Shown: positions 46,240 to 55,278 of the stretch, piece by piece
Layout: the number at the start of each line of letters is the position of its first letter
Numbering within the stretch: the first letter of the stretch is position 1
From: JAJPKK01 sp963802745
GTDB lineage: Bacteria > Pseudomonadota > Alphaproteobacteria > Rhizobiales > Xanthobacteraceae
DNA: 64,000 bases
Direction of reading: 5' to 3'
Assembly: GCA_963802745.1 (NCBI GenBank)
Contig: CAWDKL010000048.1
Span: 186,001-250,000 of the forward strand
Notes under the pieces: model-generated
What the model was told of the DNA's origin: nothing
What the model saw: only the letters and a program-made list of their open reading frames with translations
Databases searched by the model: none
Program-made: the position numbers and the translations under genes

Positions 46240-46251
46240 TCATGGCTCCGA

Positions 46252-46446
46252 TCAATCTTTGCGCCAGCCGGCCTGTTTGTAGATACCTCGCACCGTGCCG
46301 ATTGGCAAGTCCCGCTTTGGGTGCGGCACAATTACGTGGCGATGAGTTATGTGGTGGACAAATTTGTAGTGAGAACCGCGGACAGACACGTGTTCAAAGC
46401 CGTCACGTAAAAGCCGCTTGATAATTTCACCGCTATCGCGGATCAA
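46252..46446 (-). CDS. hicA: HicA-family mRNA interferase toxin
   Basis: A small dsRBD-fold RNase that cleaves mRNA during translation. The family blocks are SGEIIKRLLRDGFEHVSVRG, the catalytic His in SHYKFVHHITHRHVIVPHP and KRDLPIGTVRGIYKQAGW. TTG 46446 is the likely start, because GGGAG lies about 6 bases upstream and the protein then has the usual size (64 residues). ATG 46476 would add 10 residues. It forms an operon with hicB. Confidence 0.85.
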   Translation of the reverse strand: MIRDSGEIIKRLLRDGFEHVSVRGSHYKFVHHITHRHVIVPHPKRDLPIGTVRGIYKQAGWRKD

Positions 46447-46519
46447 TGAACTCTCCCGTATGTCAAACTGCGGCATCTGTCACGTCGATGATCGCCGCCG
46501 GCGGCTAATTCTCCGGGCC

Positions 46520-49204
46520 TCACACCCGCTCCACAAAACGATCCACCACCTTTTTCTCGCCGGCGTGGTCGAACGCGACGGTAAGCTTGTTGCCTTCCAC
46601 GTGGATGACTCGGCCGCCGCCGAATTTCTGGTGGAACACCCGGTCGCCGCGCCCGAAAGCCGAGACGGTGCCGGTGGATTTTGCCACCAGTTCGCCCTCG
46701 ATGGTGAAGGCACCGCGCGCGCCCGCCCCCGACGCAGTGCCGCTGCGGGAAGTACCGCTCCAAGGCGCACCGGTATCGCGCAGGCCGCCACGTCTGCCGC
46801 TCGATCCGCTTCCACCTGCCGCGGGTCCCCCTGAGCCGCCTCCGCCGCCGTCCCGGCCGCCGCGGGCACGCTGCCAGCCGGGCGTGCGGTAGCTCGACCC
46901 AAATGTCTCCATGGTGTCGAAGCGCGAGCCGCCCACATTGCCGTAGCCGGAAAAGCCGCCGAAACTTGCCTTGGATTCCGCGACCGCCACATGCGGCTCG
47001 GGCAGTTCGTTCGACGAAGCGCGACGGCACGGTCGAGGCCCAGGAGCCGCGCATGCGCCGGTTCGACACGAAATAGATTTTTGCGCGCTTGCGGGCCCGG
47101 GTGATGCCGACATGGGCGAGCCGGCGCTCTTCCTCCAAGCCGGCGCGGCCCTGCTCGTCGAGCGAGCGCTGGTGCGGGAGCAGGCCCTCCTCCCAGCCGG
47201 GCAGGAACACGGTGTCGAATTCGAGCCCCTTGGCGGAATGCAGCGTCATCACCGACACCGCCTCGGTGCTGCCGAGACCGCGCTCGACATCCATCACCAG
47301 CGAAATATGTTCGAGAAAGCCCTGCAGGTTCTCGAACTCCTCCATCGAGCGGACCAGTTCCTTCAAATTTTCCAGCCGTCCCGCGGCGTCGGCGGAACGG
47401 TCCTTCTGCCACATCTCCGTATAGCCGGATTCATCGAGCACGATTTCGGCCAGCTCGGTGTGGGGGATGGAATTGCGCTTGACGCGCCAGCGGTCGAACG
47501 CGGCGATCAGGTCACGTAGCGCCTGGCGTGGCTTCGGCTTGAGTTCGTCGGTGGCGATAATGGCGCGGGTCGCGCCCATCAGGGAGACGCGGGCGGCGCG
47601 AGCATGGTCGTGCAGGACGGCGATGGTGGCATCGCCCAGACCGCGTTTCGGCACATTGACGATGCGCTCGAAGGCGAGGTCGTCGCTCTCCGAATTGACG
47701 CAGCGCAGATAGGCGAGCGCATCGCGGATTTCGGCGCGCTCGTAGAAGCGCGGGCCGCCGATCACCCGGTAGGGCAGGCCCATGGTGACGAACCGGTCCT
47801 CGAATTCGCGCATCTGGAACGAGGCGCGCACCAGGATGGCGATCTCGTCGAGCGAGTGGCCGCCACGCTGCAGGTCCTCGATCTCCTCGCCGACGATGCG
47901 GGCTTCCTCTTCGGAGTCCCAGGCGGACGTGACCGTGACCTTTTCGCCCGCCTCGCTTTCCGAGCGTAGCGTCTTTCCGAGCCGCCCCTCATTATGGGCG
48001 ATCAGGTGCGAAGCCGCCGCCAGGATATGCCCGGTGGAACGGTAATTGCGCTCCAGCCGGATCACCTTGGCACCGGGAAAGTCCTTCTCGAAGCGCAGGA
48101 TATTGTCCACCTCGGCGCCGCGCCAGCCGTAGATGGATTGGTCATCGTCGCCGACGCAGCAGATGTTTTTGGGGTGGCGCGGCGGCGGTGGAAGCGCCCC
48201 CTCACCCGCGCGCTCCGCGCGCGACCTCTCCCCACCGGGGAGAGGTGAAGCGGCGCCGTCCTCGCGCGCCGGTATAGAGGCAGACGTCGGTGCCCCATGG
48301 CACCTCTCCCCGGTGGGGAGAGGTCGGCATAAGCGCGGCTTGCGCGCTTATGCCGGGTGAGCGGAGCCCAACGGCAGGGTTGGGCAGCGCCTCTCCTTGT
48401 GCAGGTGCGGCCGTGCTCTGCGCGAGCAGCCGCAACCACAGATATTGCGCCACGTTCGTATCCTGGTATTCATCGACCAGAATGAAGCGGAAGCGCTGCT
48501 GATATTGCTGCAGCACCTGCGGGTGACCCCGGAACAGCCGGATCGTCTCCAGCAGCAGATCGCCGAAATCGACGGCGTTGAGGGTTTTGAGCCGCGCCTG
48601 ATACGCCTCGTAGAGCTTGCGGCCGAGCCCATTCGCGAACACCGCGGCCTCGCCGGGCTTGACCTGATCGGGCGTGAGGCCGCGGTTCTTCCAGCCGTCG
48701 ATGATGTTGGCCAGGATGCGGGCGGGCCAGCGCTTTTCGTCGATGTTCTCGGCTTGCAGCAATTGTTTCAACAGCCGGAGCTGATCGTCGGTGTCGAGGA
48801 TGGTAAAATTGGGGTTGAGTTCCGACCAGTTCGGCGTGGCGGCGCAAAATCTTTACCCCGATGGAATGGAAGGTGCCCAGCCACGGCATGCCTTCCACCG
48901 CCTCGCCGACCATCGCCCCGATGCGCTGTTTCATTTCCCGCGCCGCCTTGTTGGTGAAGGTGACGGCAAGAATTTCCGACGGGCGGGCGCGCCCGAGGCT
49001 GAGAATATGGGCGATGCGGGTGGTGAGCACCCGTGTTTTGCCGGTGCCGGCACCGGCGAGCACCAGCACCGGACCGTCGAGCGTCTCCACGGCGGCGCGC
49101 TGCTCCGGATTGAGCCCGGCGAGATATGGCGCGCCGGAGGCCGCGCGGGCACGCGCCGCGATGCCGCCGGGCGCGGGCGGCGGAGCTGGGGAGGCGTGGT
49201 TCAT
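46520..49204 (-). pseudogene. uvrD: UvrD/PcrA-type superfamily 1 DNA helicase, interrupted
   Basis: A 3'-5' helicase of mismatch and excision repair. All core motifs are present but in several frames: LVLAGAGTGKTRVLTTRIAH (I), AVTFTNKAAREMKQRI (Ia), ILVDEYQDTNVAQYLW (II), CCVGDDDQSIYGWRGAEVDN (III), RLERNYRSTGHILAAA (IV), VMTLHSAKGLEFDTVFLPGW (V) and RLAHVGITRARKRAKIYF (VI). The C-terminal tail ends FGGGRVIHVEGNKLTVAFDH. Breaks: an extra base near 48820, an inserted palindromic element at about 48195-48400 between motifs II and III, and an extra base near 47006-47013. ATG 49204 starts the helicase. The insertion lies where length varies in the family (before KNICCVGDDD), but it also changes frame and meets a stop at 48202. 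Confidence 0.88.
48195..48400. repeat. Palindromic repeat element inserted in uvrD
   Basis: Three hairpins in a row: 48224-48246 (ACCTCTCCCC/GGGGAGAGGT), 48302-48324 (same arms) and 48325-48355 (13-bp stem CGGCATAAGCGCG/CGCGCTTATGCCG), framed by CCCTCACC and GGGTGAGCGG-type ends. The arms match the intergenic repeats at 41174-41357. Confidence 0.75.
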
Positions 49205-49442
49205 CGGGTCGGGCAATGCTGCCTTCCAAACTGCGATGTCCTTGCGGCGGGGCGCGAATTGGTAGTCGGTGCCACGGCAGACTCGCTGATTCGCTTACTC
49301 CGCAACATGGCACTCGCGGAGCATTTTTGCGAGGTCGCGAGCACACCTTAGCCGCACCTTCGCCGACCTTGCCCGGTGCACTTCTCGGCGGCACCAAAAC
49401 CGCGTAGCCTTACGCCCAGAATATGTCCCGTGGAGACGACCG

Positions 49443-50562
49443 ATGACCTACAGCACCTTCGCCGCCGCGTTCGCCATCATGGCCTCCGTGGCCATCCCCA
49501 TTACGGCCCTCGCCCAGGAGAACGCAGGCTCACGACCCGCGGCGACCAAATGGCCGAACCAGACGGAGGGCGACTTCATCCTCCGTGACTACCGCTTCAA
49601 GAGCGGCGAGACACTTCCCGCCCTCACGATCCACTACACCACGCTGGGCACGCCGAAGCGCAACGCGGGCGGCGACATCCTCAATGCGGTGATCCTGCTG
49701 CACGGCACCAGTTCCAGCGGCTCTGCGTGGCTCTCGCCCGCGCTCGGCGGCGAATTGTTCGCGCCGGGCGGCGCATTGGATGCGGAGAAATATTTCATCG
49801 TGCTGCCGGACGGCATCGGCCGCGGCGGGTCGAGCAAGCCGAGCGACGGCCTCAAGGGCAAGTTCCCGCATTATCGCTACGAGGACATCGTTGACGCCGA
49901 ACACCGCCTCGTCACCGAGGGGCTTGGGATAAAGCACCTGCGCCTGGTCATGGGCTCGTCCATGGGCGGCATGCACACCTGGATGTGGGGCTACACCTAC
50001 CCCGACCTGATGGACGGGCTCATCCCGATCGCCAGCCAGCCGATCCAGATCAGCGGCCGCAACTGGATGCAGCGCCGTATCGCGCTTGAGGCGATCCGCC
50101 AGGATCCGGGCTGGAACAACGGTTTTTACGACAAGAACCCGACCCAGTGGACCGTGACGGCGCCCTATGGCTTCCTGCAGACCGAGAACGTCGTGCAATT
50201 GCAAAAGATGTTCCCGACCCGCGAGGCGGGCGACGCCATGTACCGGAAACTGCAGGAGGCGGCCAAGTCCCGCGACGCCAACGACACGCTGTGGGGCATC
50301 GAAGCCGTGATGGACTACAACCCGACGCCGCACCTCGACAAAATCAAGGCGCCGCTGCATGGCCATCAATTCCGCCGACGACGAAACCAATTCGCCCCGG
50401 CTCACCTCCACGGCCCGCGAAATCGCCCGCATTCCGGGCGCCAAATACGTGCTGATCCCGGCCACCGAGGAGACCCACGGGCATTTCACGCACCTGCGCG
50501 CGGTGTTTTGGAAGGCCTACGTGGCGGAGTTTTTGAAGGGGCTGCCGGCGCAGCAGATGTGA
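49443..50562 (+). pseudogene. Secreted MetX-like alpha/beta-hydrolase, frame broken near the end
   Basis: An exported member of the homoserine O-acetyltransferase-like hydrolase family, about 372 residues when an extra C near 50358 is removed. Signal peptide FAIMASVAIPITALA. The first frame has LNAVILLHGTSSSGSAWL, FIVLPDGIGRGGSSKPSDG and the nucleophile elbow LVMGSSMGGMHTWMWG. The second has MAINSADDETNSPRLTS (acid residue) and ATEETHGHFTHLRAVFW (His). Biosynthetic MetX enzymes are cytoplasmic, so an exported version is more likely a general hydrolase or acyltransferase. ATG 49443. Only the last 67 residues are out of frame. Confidence 0.82.
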
Positions 50563-51116
50563 GAGCCTTCGCTCGGCGTCGTCAGAAATCCGGCGTGTCC
50601 GCCGTGGGGATTTTGGTGTCGTGCCCAAAAAGTGCGGATTCCCAGCGCGGATTGCCTTCAGCCCATCGCGGATAGGCGTATCATTCAGAGCGTCGTTGCG
50701 GCGTGTCGTATTGCGCCGGACCGATGTCAATCGTGCCGCCATCCGGCGGCTGCTGGCGGCGGCGCCCCCTGTGGACGACGACGCGATTGCCGCAAGCTCC
50801 ACGATGCCCAGCTGGGCGCTAAGCTCGATCTCCAGGGGCGGAGCGGTTCCACCAAACGACGGCAAGGTCGGCAGCCGTTCTTGCCCGTGGGTTCAGCGGT
50901 TCGCCGCTGATCTCGAATTGCCGCTCGGCCGCTGAGGAGCGCCCGCAGTTCGTTGCCCGCAGCCACGGCGGGAAGCAGCATGGTGCCACTGGTGGGCATG
51001 CACGCAGCCTAGATTTTTCTCTGCCCGATCACGGATCGCACGAGCGCGCTTGTGCGCGCGGCATCACATGTGCAAGCTGCGACCGCACACACACCTTGAA
51101 TGTGGGAGGTAAGCTT
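50563..51116. other. Intergenic region, nothing recognised
   Basis: About 550 bases. Frames on both strands are open over part of it, but none resembles a known family, and they have no start signals that convince. The right end supplies the promoter and GGGAGG of the next gene. Confidence 0.4.
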
Positions 51117-51740
51117 ATGAGAATCACATCACCGGTTTTCGTTGCCGCGGTCGTGGCGGCGACATGCGCGCTAGGTTCGGTCGCGGCGCAAGCGCAGAAC
51201 GTGCGCGTGCGCGGCACCATCGACAAGGTCGATGGCAACACCGTGATGGTGAAGTCGCGCGACGGCGCCGCGCTCAAGCTCGTGCTCAAGGACAATGTCC
51301 GCATTGCCGGCGTCGTCAAGGCCTCGCTTGCGGACGTCAAAGGCAACCCCAACGTCGCCATTACGTCGCGGCCGCGCGCCGACGGAACCCTTGAGGCGGT
51401 CGAACTGCGCATCGCTCCCGCCGGTCAGCCCTTCAACTCCTTCCATTCCGATTGGGACTTGATGCCGAACAGCTTCATGACCAACGGCGCCTTGCAAACG
51501 TCGGTCAGCGGCGTCGACGGTCAGGTGCTGACGGTGAAGTACAAGGTCGTGGGTAAGCCCGACGAGGAAAAGAAGATCGTCGTCACGCCGAGGACCATAC
51601 TTGCCACCACGGTTCCCGGCACCAAGGCGGATCTCAAGCCGGGCCTGAAAGTATTCGTTGCCAACGCCCCCAAGCTTCCCGATGGTTCGCTTGATGTCGC
51701 AGCGATCCAGGTCGAAAAAGAAATCCCCCCGCCGCAATGA
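51117..51740 (+). CDS. Secreted protein of unknown function (DUF5666-like beta repeats)
   Basis: A 207-residue exported protein from ATG 51117, chosen for its GGGAGG; signal peptide VFVAAVVAATCALGSVAAQA. The mature protein has two similar beta-rich units, VRVRGTIDKVDGNTVMVKSR and LQTSVSGVDGQVLTVKYKV, each followed by a segment on permitted values (for example TSRPRADGTLEAVELRI and ANAPKLPDGSLDVAAIQVEK). This resembles OB-like DUF5666 repeats of periplasmic proteins. No enzyme motif is seen. Monocistronic by position. Function unknown. Confidence 0.7.
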   Translation: MRITSPVFVAAVVAATCALGSVAAQAQNVRVRGTIDKVDGNTVMVKSRDGAALKLVLKDNVRIAGVVKASLADVKGNPNVAITSRPRADGTLEAVELRIAPAGQPFNSFHSDWDLMPNSFMTNGALQTSVSGVDGQVLTVKYKVVGKPDEEKKIVVTPRTILATTVPGTKADLKPGLKVFVANAPKLPDGSLDVAAIQVEKEIPPPQ

Positions 51741-51987
51741 TTTGTGGCAACGAGCGAGAGGGCGGGTGGTCTCCCCGCCCTTCTTTCGTTACTTTTTCAC
51801 ACGATAGACAAGTGCGCTTGGCGTCATTTGTATCTATGTGCGTATCTCCGCGCTGGCGGCAGCCCTCGGGCGAACGCTGTCATTAATTCCCCGCGTATGT
51901 CGAATACGGCACCAGGGCCCACGCGTGAACGGCGGGCCGATGGTCGGCGACAATGTGCAGACTACGCTGTGACATAAAGGTGCTCGA

Positions 51988-52221
51988 ATGACTGAGCATA
52001 GAACACGAAGACCAATGGACGCCCGACAGGTGGCCGAAGCGGCGTTCAAGACCGCAACCACGAAGCCTGCGGAAACTGCGCCCAAAAAACCCTCGCTCCC
52101 GAACGTCAAAGAGATGGTCTCTTTGCGCATCGATCGGGACGTGCTTGACCATTTCCAAGAATCCGGGCCCGGCTGGCAGGACCGGATCAATGAAGCGCTG
52201 CGAAAAGTGGCCGGGAAATAG
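51988..52221 (+). CDS. BrnA-like antitoxin (orphan)
   Basis: A 77-residue protein whose second half, KEMVSLRIDRDVLDHFQESG followed by PGWQDRINEALRKVAGK, is the BrnA ribbon-helix-helix signature. The first half is Lys/Thr/Pro-rich and probably disordered. BrnA normally neutralises the BrnT RNase, encoded just upstream; the 247 bases upstream contain no recognisable BrnT, so this is an orphan antitoxin or the remaining half of a lost pair. ATG 51988. Confidence 0.75.
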   Translation: MTEHRTRRPMDARQVAEAAFKTATTKPAETAPKKPSLPNVKEMVSLRIDRDVLDHFQESGPGWQDRINEALRKVAGK

Positions 52222-52331
52222 CGTCACCGCCGACCGCTTCCGCATGTGTGCACCGCACGCGCCGGATCACATCGCCGTCGTGAAATTCGGCACCGCAAGC
52301 ATTTAGACGCGATTCCGGTGAGGTCCGAACA

Positions 52332-52538
52332 CGTAGGGTGTGCAAAATCGCCCTGCGAGACGGAGGCAGCCCACACGGCGTCAAATGGCGATTTTGCGCA
52401 CGCGGCAGGCCTTTACTCAGCGCCGCGATCGCGACACCGCGCGATAATAATCATGTGAGGGCCGACCGCGTGCGCAAAATCGCCGGCGAAGCCGTGCCGG
52501 TTGCTCCGCCGTGCCCGGGCGATTTTGCACACCCTACG
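52332..52538. repeat. Compound palindromic repeat, copy 2
   Basis: Same architecture as 929-1092: outer arms CGTAGGGTGTGCAAAATCGC and complement, and inner arms GGCGATTTTGCGCACGCGG and complement. The bases that differ from copy 1 change in both partners of each arm. The wider gene-free stretch 52222-52729 holds only this and the next repeat. Confidence 0.8.
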
Positions 52539-52596
52539 ACCCTGTGATTCGATGCGACCGAAATTTAGTATAGCACCAAACGGAGCAAACGCTGTC

Positions 52597-52688
52597 ATGC
52601 CCCGCGAAAGCGGGGCATCCAGTAATCCGCGCCAAGCTGTGCCCCAATCGAAGTCCGGGGCTGCTGGATCGCCCGCTTTCGCGGGCGA
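52597..52688. repeat. Paired hairpins of the ATGCCCCGC/CGCCCGC family
   Basis: Hairpin 52597-52618 (ATGCCCCGC-GAAA-GCGGGGCAT) and hairpin 52669-52688 (TCGCCCGC-TTTC-GCGGGCGA), separated by 50 bases, with CATCCAG and CTGGATC flanks that are themselves complementary. This is a bipartite interspersed element; no protein is encoded. Confidence 0.7.
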
Positions 52689-52729
52689 TAACACCCAATT
52701 TGAGCTTTTATTTCCGGGCGTGTCCCTGC

Positions 52730-53224
52730 TTACGGCGCGACCTTGTTTTTGTTGAACACCGCGTCGATTGCGGCTTGGGCGCATTTTTCGCCGTCGCCGC
52801 TGGAAACGCCCATCGCGCCGATCACCTGGCCGTCGACGATGATCGGCAACGCGCCGGGTTGTGGAAAATCCCGCATGAAAGTCGGCGCCAGATTTTGGCC
52901 GGAGCGCACGATCTTGTTGGTTTCGGAAGTGGCCCGGCGCCAGCGGAGCGCCGATTTCGCCTTCAGCAAAGCCGTGTCAATGGCATTCGCGGCGGCGCCT
53001 TCCATGGCATGGGATTCGATGAGATTTCCACCCCAATCCAGCACCGACATGGCGAGGATCGTGTGATTGCGCTCGGCCCAGGCCGTGCAGGCATCGACCA
53101 TGGCGCGCGCGCCGGCGCTGGAGATGACCTTCTGCTCGCGCACCATCGCCTGAGCGGATGCTTCCGCGGCGGACGTAATCGCGATGATCGCGGCGAGCGG
53201 GATCAGGCAGGATTTGAATCGCAT
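52730..53224 (-). CDS. GlcG/HbpS-family haem-binding-type secreted protein
   Basis: A 164-residue exported protein of the GlcG/HbpS (DUF336) family. ATG 53224 follows GGAGGAAA; signal peptide LIPLAAIIAITSAAEASAQA. The family core is visible: ARAMVDACTAWAERNHTILA with MSVLDWGGNLIESHAMEGAA, ALLKAKSALRWRRATSETNK, LPIIVDGQVIGAMGVSSGDG and EKCAQAAIDAV. HbpS binds haem and senses redox stress; other members are accessory to glycolate or dehydrogenase operons. Here it stands alone, convergent with the upstream repeats. Confidence 0.85.
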   Translation of the reverse strand: MRFKSCLIPLAAIIAITSAAEASAQAMVREQKVISSAGARAMVDACTAWAERNHTILAMSVLDWGGNLIESHAMEGAAANAIDTALLKAKSALRWRRATSETNKIVRSGQNLAPTFMRDFPQPGALPIIVDGQVIGAMGVSSGDGEKCAQAAIDAVFNKNKVAP

Positions 53225-53501
53225 GATTTCCTCCATCTTGGACAGCGCATTGCATCAAAGCGATGTTTCCGGCTCTGACGGCTGTCCGACTTAGCGGTTG
53301 TGAAACCCTCAAGGCTACAGCGCCTGGGCCGCAGGGTACTGCGGGATCCGATCGCAATCAAATGGCATTTCGGCCGCCGTCCGCTCCCGCAACACCGACG
53401 ATCGACCGGATTCCGGTCACGCCGGGCCCCCTGGGAGTCATGGCCGGGACAAGCGTGGACAGGATGCCGGGAAGGTAATTACCCGCCGGAATTTGCCTGA
53501 T

Positions 53502-54311
53502 CTAACGTCCGCCTTCATTGACCCGTGCGCCGGCGCGGAACGCCGCGACAAAGCTTTCAAGATCGGCGCGCGGCAGATCGGAAACCGCCCAGTACGCGAA
53601 GGCGCCGTCGACCCAGGCAATAGTCTCGTAGCCATTCACGGCCGCCTGAGGCGCGCGCGCGCGAAAACGCTCGGCCGGCAGGGCCGTGAGGCTGATGAGG
53701 TGTTCGCGCAACCGATACACAAGGGTTGGCGCCGGCAGTCCTTCGACCACGTCGGCGCGGCCGCCGACCAGCGCAAACCCCTGGGCGGCGAGGTCGACGA
53801 CCGGCGGCGATACGGCGAGCCGCGCGTCGAACCACGGTTTCACCGTGTGCCGGTCGGACGAGGCGATGTCGATCGCCTCGCGCGCCAATAGGGCGCGGCG
53901 ATGATCGTCCACGAGCAGCAGGGCCACGCGATCGGATCGGCCGGGCACGGCGTCTCGAATCAGCGTCGTGACGAGGCCGCCGCCGACAAAGGCCATCGCC
54001 AGCGCGGCCGCCAGGGCCAGACGCGGCCGGCGGGCGAACCGAAGCGCAGGAACGGGCATGGCAAGCGTTCCTGTGCGCTCATCCGACGCCATGGCGGCGA
54101 TGCGCGCGCGCAATGCGTCGGGCGCACGCTGATCGCCGGCATTGGCGCGCATCGCCGCACGCAGGGCGACAAGTTTTTCGTAACGCGCGGCGAGGTCCGC
54201 ATTGTCGGCGAGCGAACGCTCAAATTCCATCATGCCCATAGCGTCGAGTTCGCCGTCGAGCGCGGCGTGCATGGTCAGATCGGTGAGTTCCTCGCGCGTT
54301 GGGTCGCTCAT
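53502..54311 (-). CDS. Anti-sigma factor (membrane-anchored, ECF type)
   Basis: Regulator of the ECF sigma factor encoded just before it. 269 residues: a cytoplasmic N-terminal anti-sigma domain (LTMHAALDGELDAMGMMEFE and SLADNADLAARYEKLVALRA), one helix LALAAALAMAFVGGGLVTTL (about 98-117) and a periplasmic sensor of about 150 residues. The zinc-binding HxxxCxxC motif of ZAS proteins is not present. Its ATG overlaps the sigma stop by 4 bp, so both are made together. It probably releases the sigma factor on an envelope signal, perhaps copper or oxidative stress given the genes upstream. Confidence 0.85.
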   Translation of the reverse strand: MSDPTREELTDLTMHAALDGELDAMGMMEFERSLADNADLAARYEKLVALRAAMRANAGDQRAPDALRARIAAMASDERTGTLAMPVPALRFARRPRLALAAALAMAFVGGGLVTTLIRDAVPGRSDRVALLLVDDHRRALLAREAIDIASSDRHTVKPWFDARLAVSPPVVDLAAQGFALVGGRADVVEGLPAPTLVYRLREHLISLTALPAERFRARAPQAAVNGYETIAWVDGAFAYWAVSDLPRADLESFVAAFRAGARVNEGGR

Positions 54312-54853
54312 GAGGCTGTCTTTCCGGGCATTTCGGGCGCGAGCGCGCGCAGCAGCAGGGTGCGGGCGCGGGCGAGACGCGACATCACGGTACCGACCGG
54401 CACCTGAGTCATTTCCGCGATCTCGCGGTAGCTCAAATCATTGTATTCCCGCAAAACGATGATCTCCCGAAACGGCGGCGGCAGGCTTGCGAGCGCGCGT
54501 TCAAGGGAAGCCGCATCGGCTTGCATGATGATGCTCGCCTCCGGCGTTGCGGAGGCGTCGGCCGCCGCCTCGAAGGCGCGCTCCGCCTCCTCGGAATTGC
54601 TGGTCAACAGCACGCTGCCGGGCCGCTTGCGCGCCAGATGCGCGAAGGCCGCGTTGCGCGTGATCGCCAGCAGCCATGCGCGAGCGTTGCCGCCGGCGTA
54701 ACCGCCGATGCCCTTGATCGCGCGCAGGCAGGCGTCCTGCACCACGTCTTCGGCATCGGCGGCGTTGCCGGTCAGTCCGCGCGCCAAGCGGTAGGCGCTG
54801 TCGAGATGCGGCAGCACGATTTCGGCGAACAGGTTGCGGTTCGTCTCGCCCAC
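54308..54853 (-). CDS. ECF RNA polymerase sigma factor
   Basis: A 181-residue extracytoplasmic-function sigma-70 factor. Region 2 includes LPHLDSAYRLARGLTGNAAD and AEDVVQDACLRAIKGI with GNARAWLLAITRNAAF; region 4 includes ALASLPPPFREIIVLREYND, LSYREIAEMTQVPVGTVMSR and LARARTLLLRAL. It is third in the minus-strand run metallophosphoesterase, cupredoxin, sigma, anti-sigma, with gaps of 50, 27 and -4 bp, so the genes upstream are likely co-transcribed and may be targets as well as operon partners. Start ATG 54853. Confidence 0.92.
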   Translation of the reverse strand: MGETNRNLFAEIVLPHLDSAYRLARGLTGNAADAEDVVQDACLRAIKGIGGYAGGNARAWLLAITRNAAFAHLARKRPGSVLLTSNSEEAERAFEAAADASATPEASIIMQADAASLERALASLPPPFREIIVLREYNDLSYREIAEMTQVPVGTVMSRLARARTLLLRALAPEMPGKTAS

Positions 54854-54880
54854 GCTTGTCCTTCCGCCGCACGTCCCGAC

Positions 54881-55228
54881 TTACGAAGCAACGATGATCT
54901 TGCCCTGCATATGCGGATGGAGGCCACAGAAATAGTCGAAGCTGCCCTCCGTACTGAAGGTGAAGGTAAATGCATCGTTGGTGTCGAGCGCCTTCGATCG
55001 AAACGCGCCGGGCGTCTTCGATACGATCGAATGCGGAATGTCGTCGGCATTTTGCCAGGTCACGACGTCGCCGGGCTTGATGGTCACCACGTCCGGAACG
55101 AAGACGAAGTTGTCGATTTTGACGGTGATGTTGGCGGCGACGGCTGGCGCCGCAACGCCGAGTAAGACGCCGGCGAGCGCGAGCGCAAGTGTGCGCCGAC
55201 GCGTCGCGCGCGGCGAGAACGTAAGCAT
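54881..55228 (-). CDS. Cupredoxin (plastocyanin/amicyanin-like)
   Basis: A 115-residue exported blue-copper protein. Signal peptide with RRRTLALALAGVLLGVAAPA, then a single cupredoxin domain: KIDNFVFVPDVVTIKPGDVV, TWQNADDIPHSIVSKTPG (first His ligand, about residue 66) and the ligand loop FDYFCGLHPHMQGKIIV with Cys 101, His 104 and Met 107. It could shuttle electrons in the periplasm or bind copper. ATG 55228. Its position between a phosphoesterase and an ECF sigma gene links it to that stress regulon. Confidence 0.9.
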   Translation of the reverse strand: MLTFSPRATRRRTLALALAGVLLGVAAPAVAANITVKIDNFVFVPDVVTIKPGDVVTWQNADDIPHSIVSKTPGAFRSKALDTNDAFTFTFSTEGSFDYFCGLHPHMQGKIIVAS

Positions 55229-55278
55229 GGTGGTGGTCTCCGCAGGTTGATCGAGGCCGATGGTTCCGAACGTCCAAA

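Noticed and set aside
49443..50562. Methionine biosynthesis gene metX
   Set aside because: The fold fits, but the protein has a signal peptide and no met gene is nearby, so the biosynthetic name was not given.
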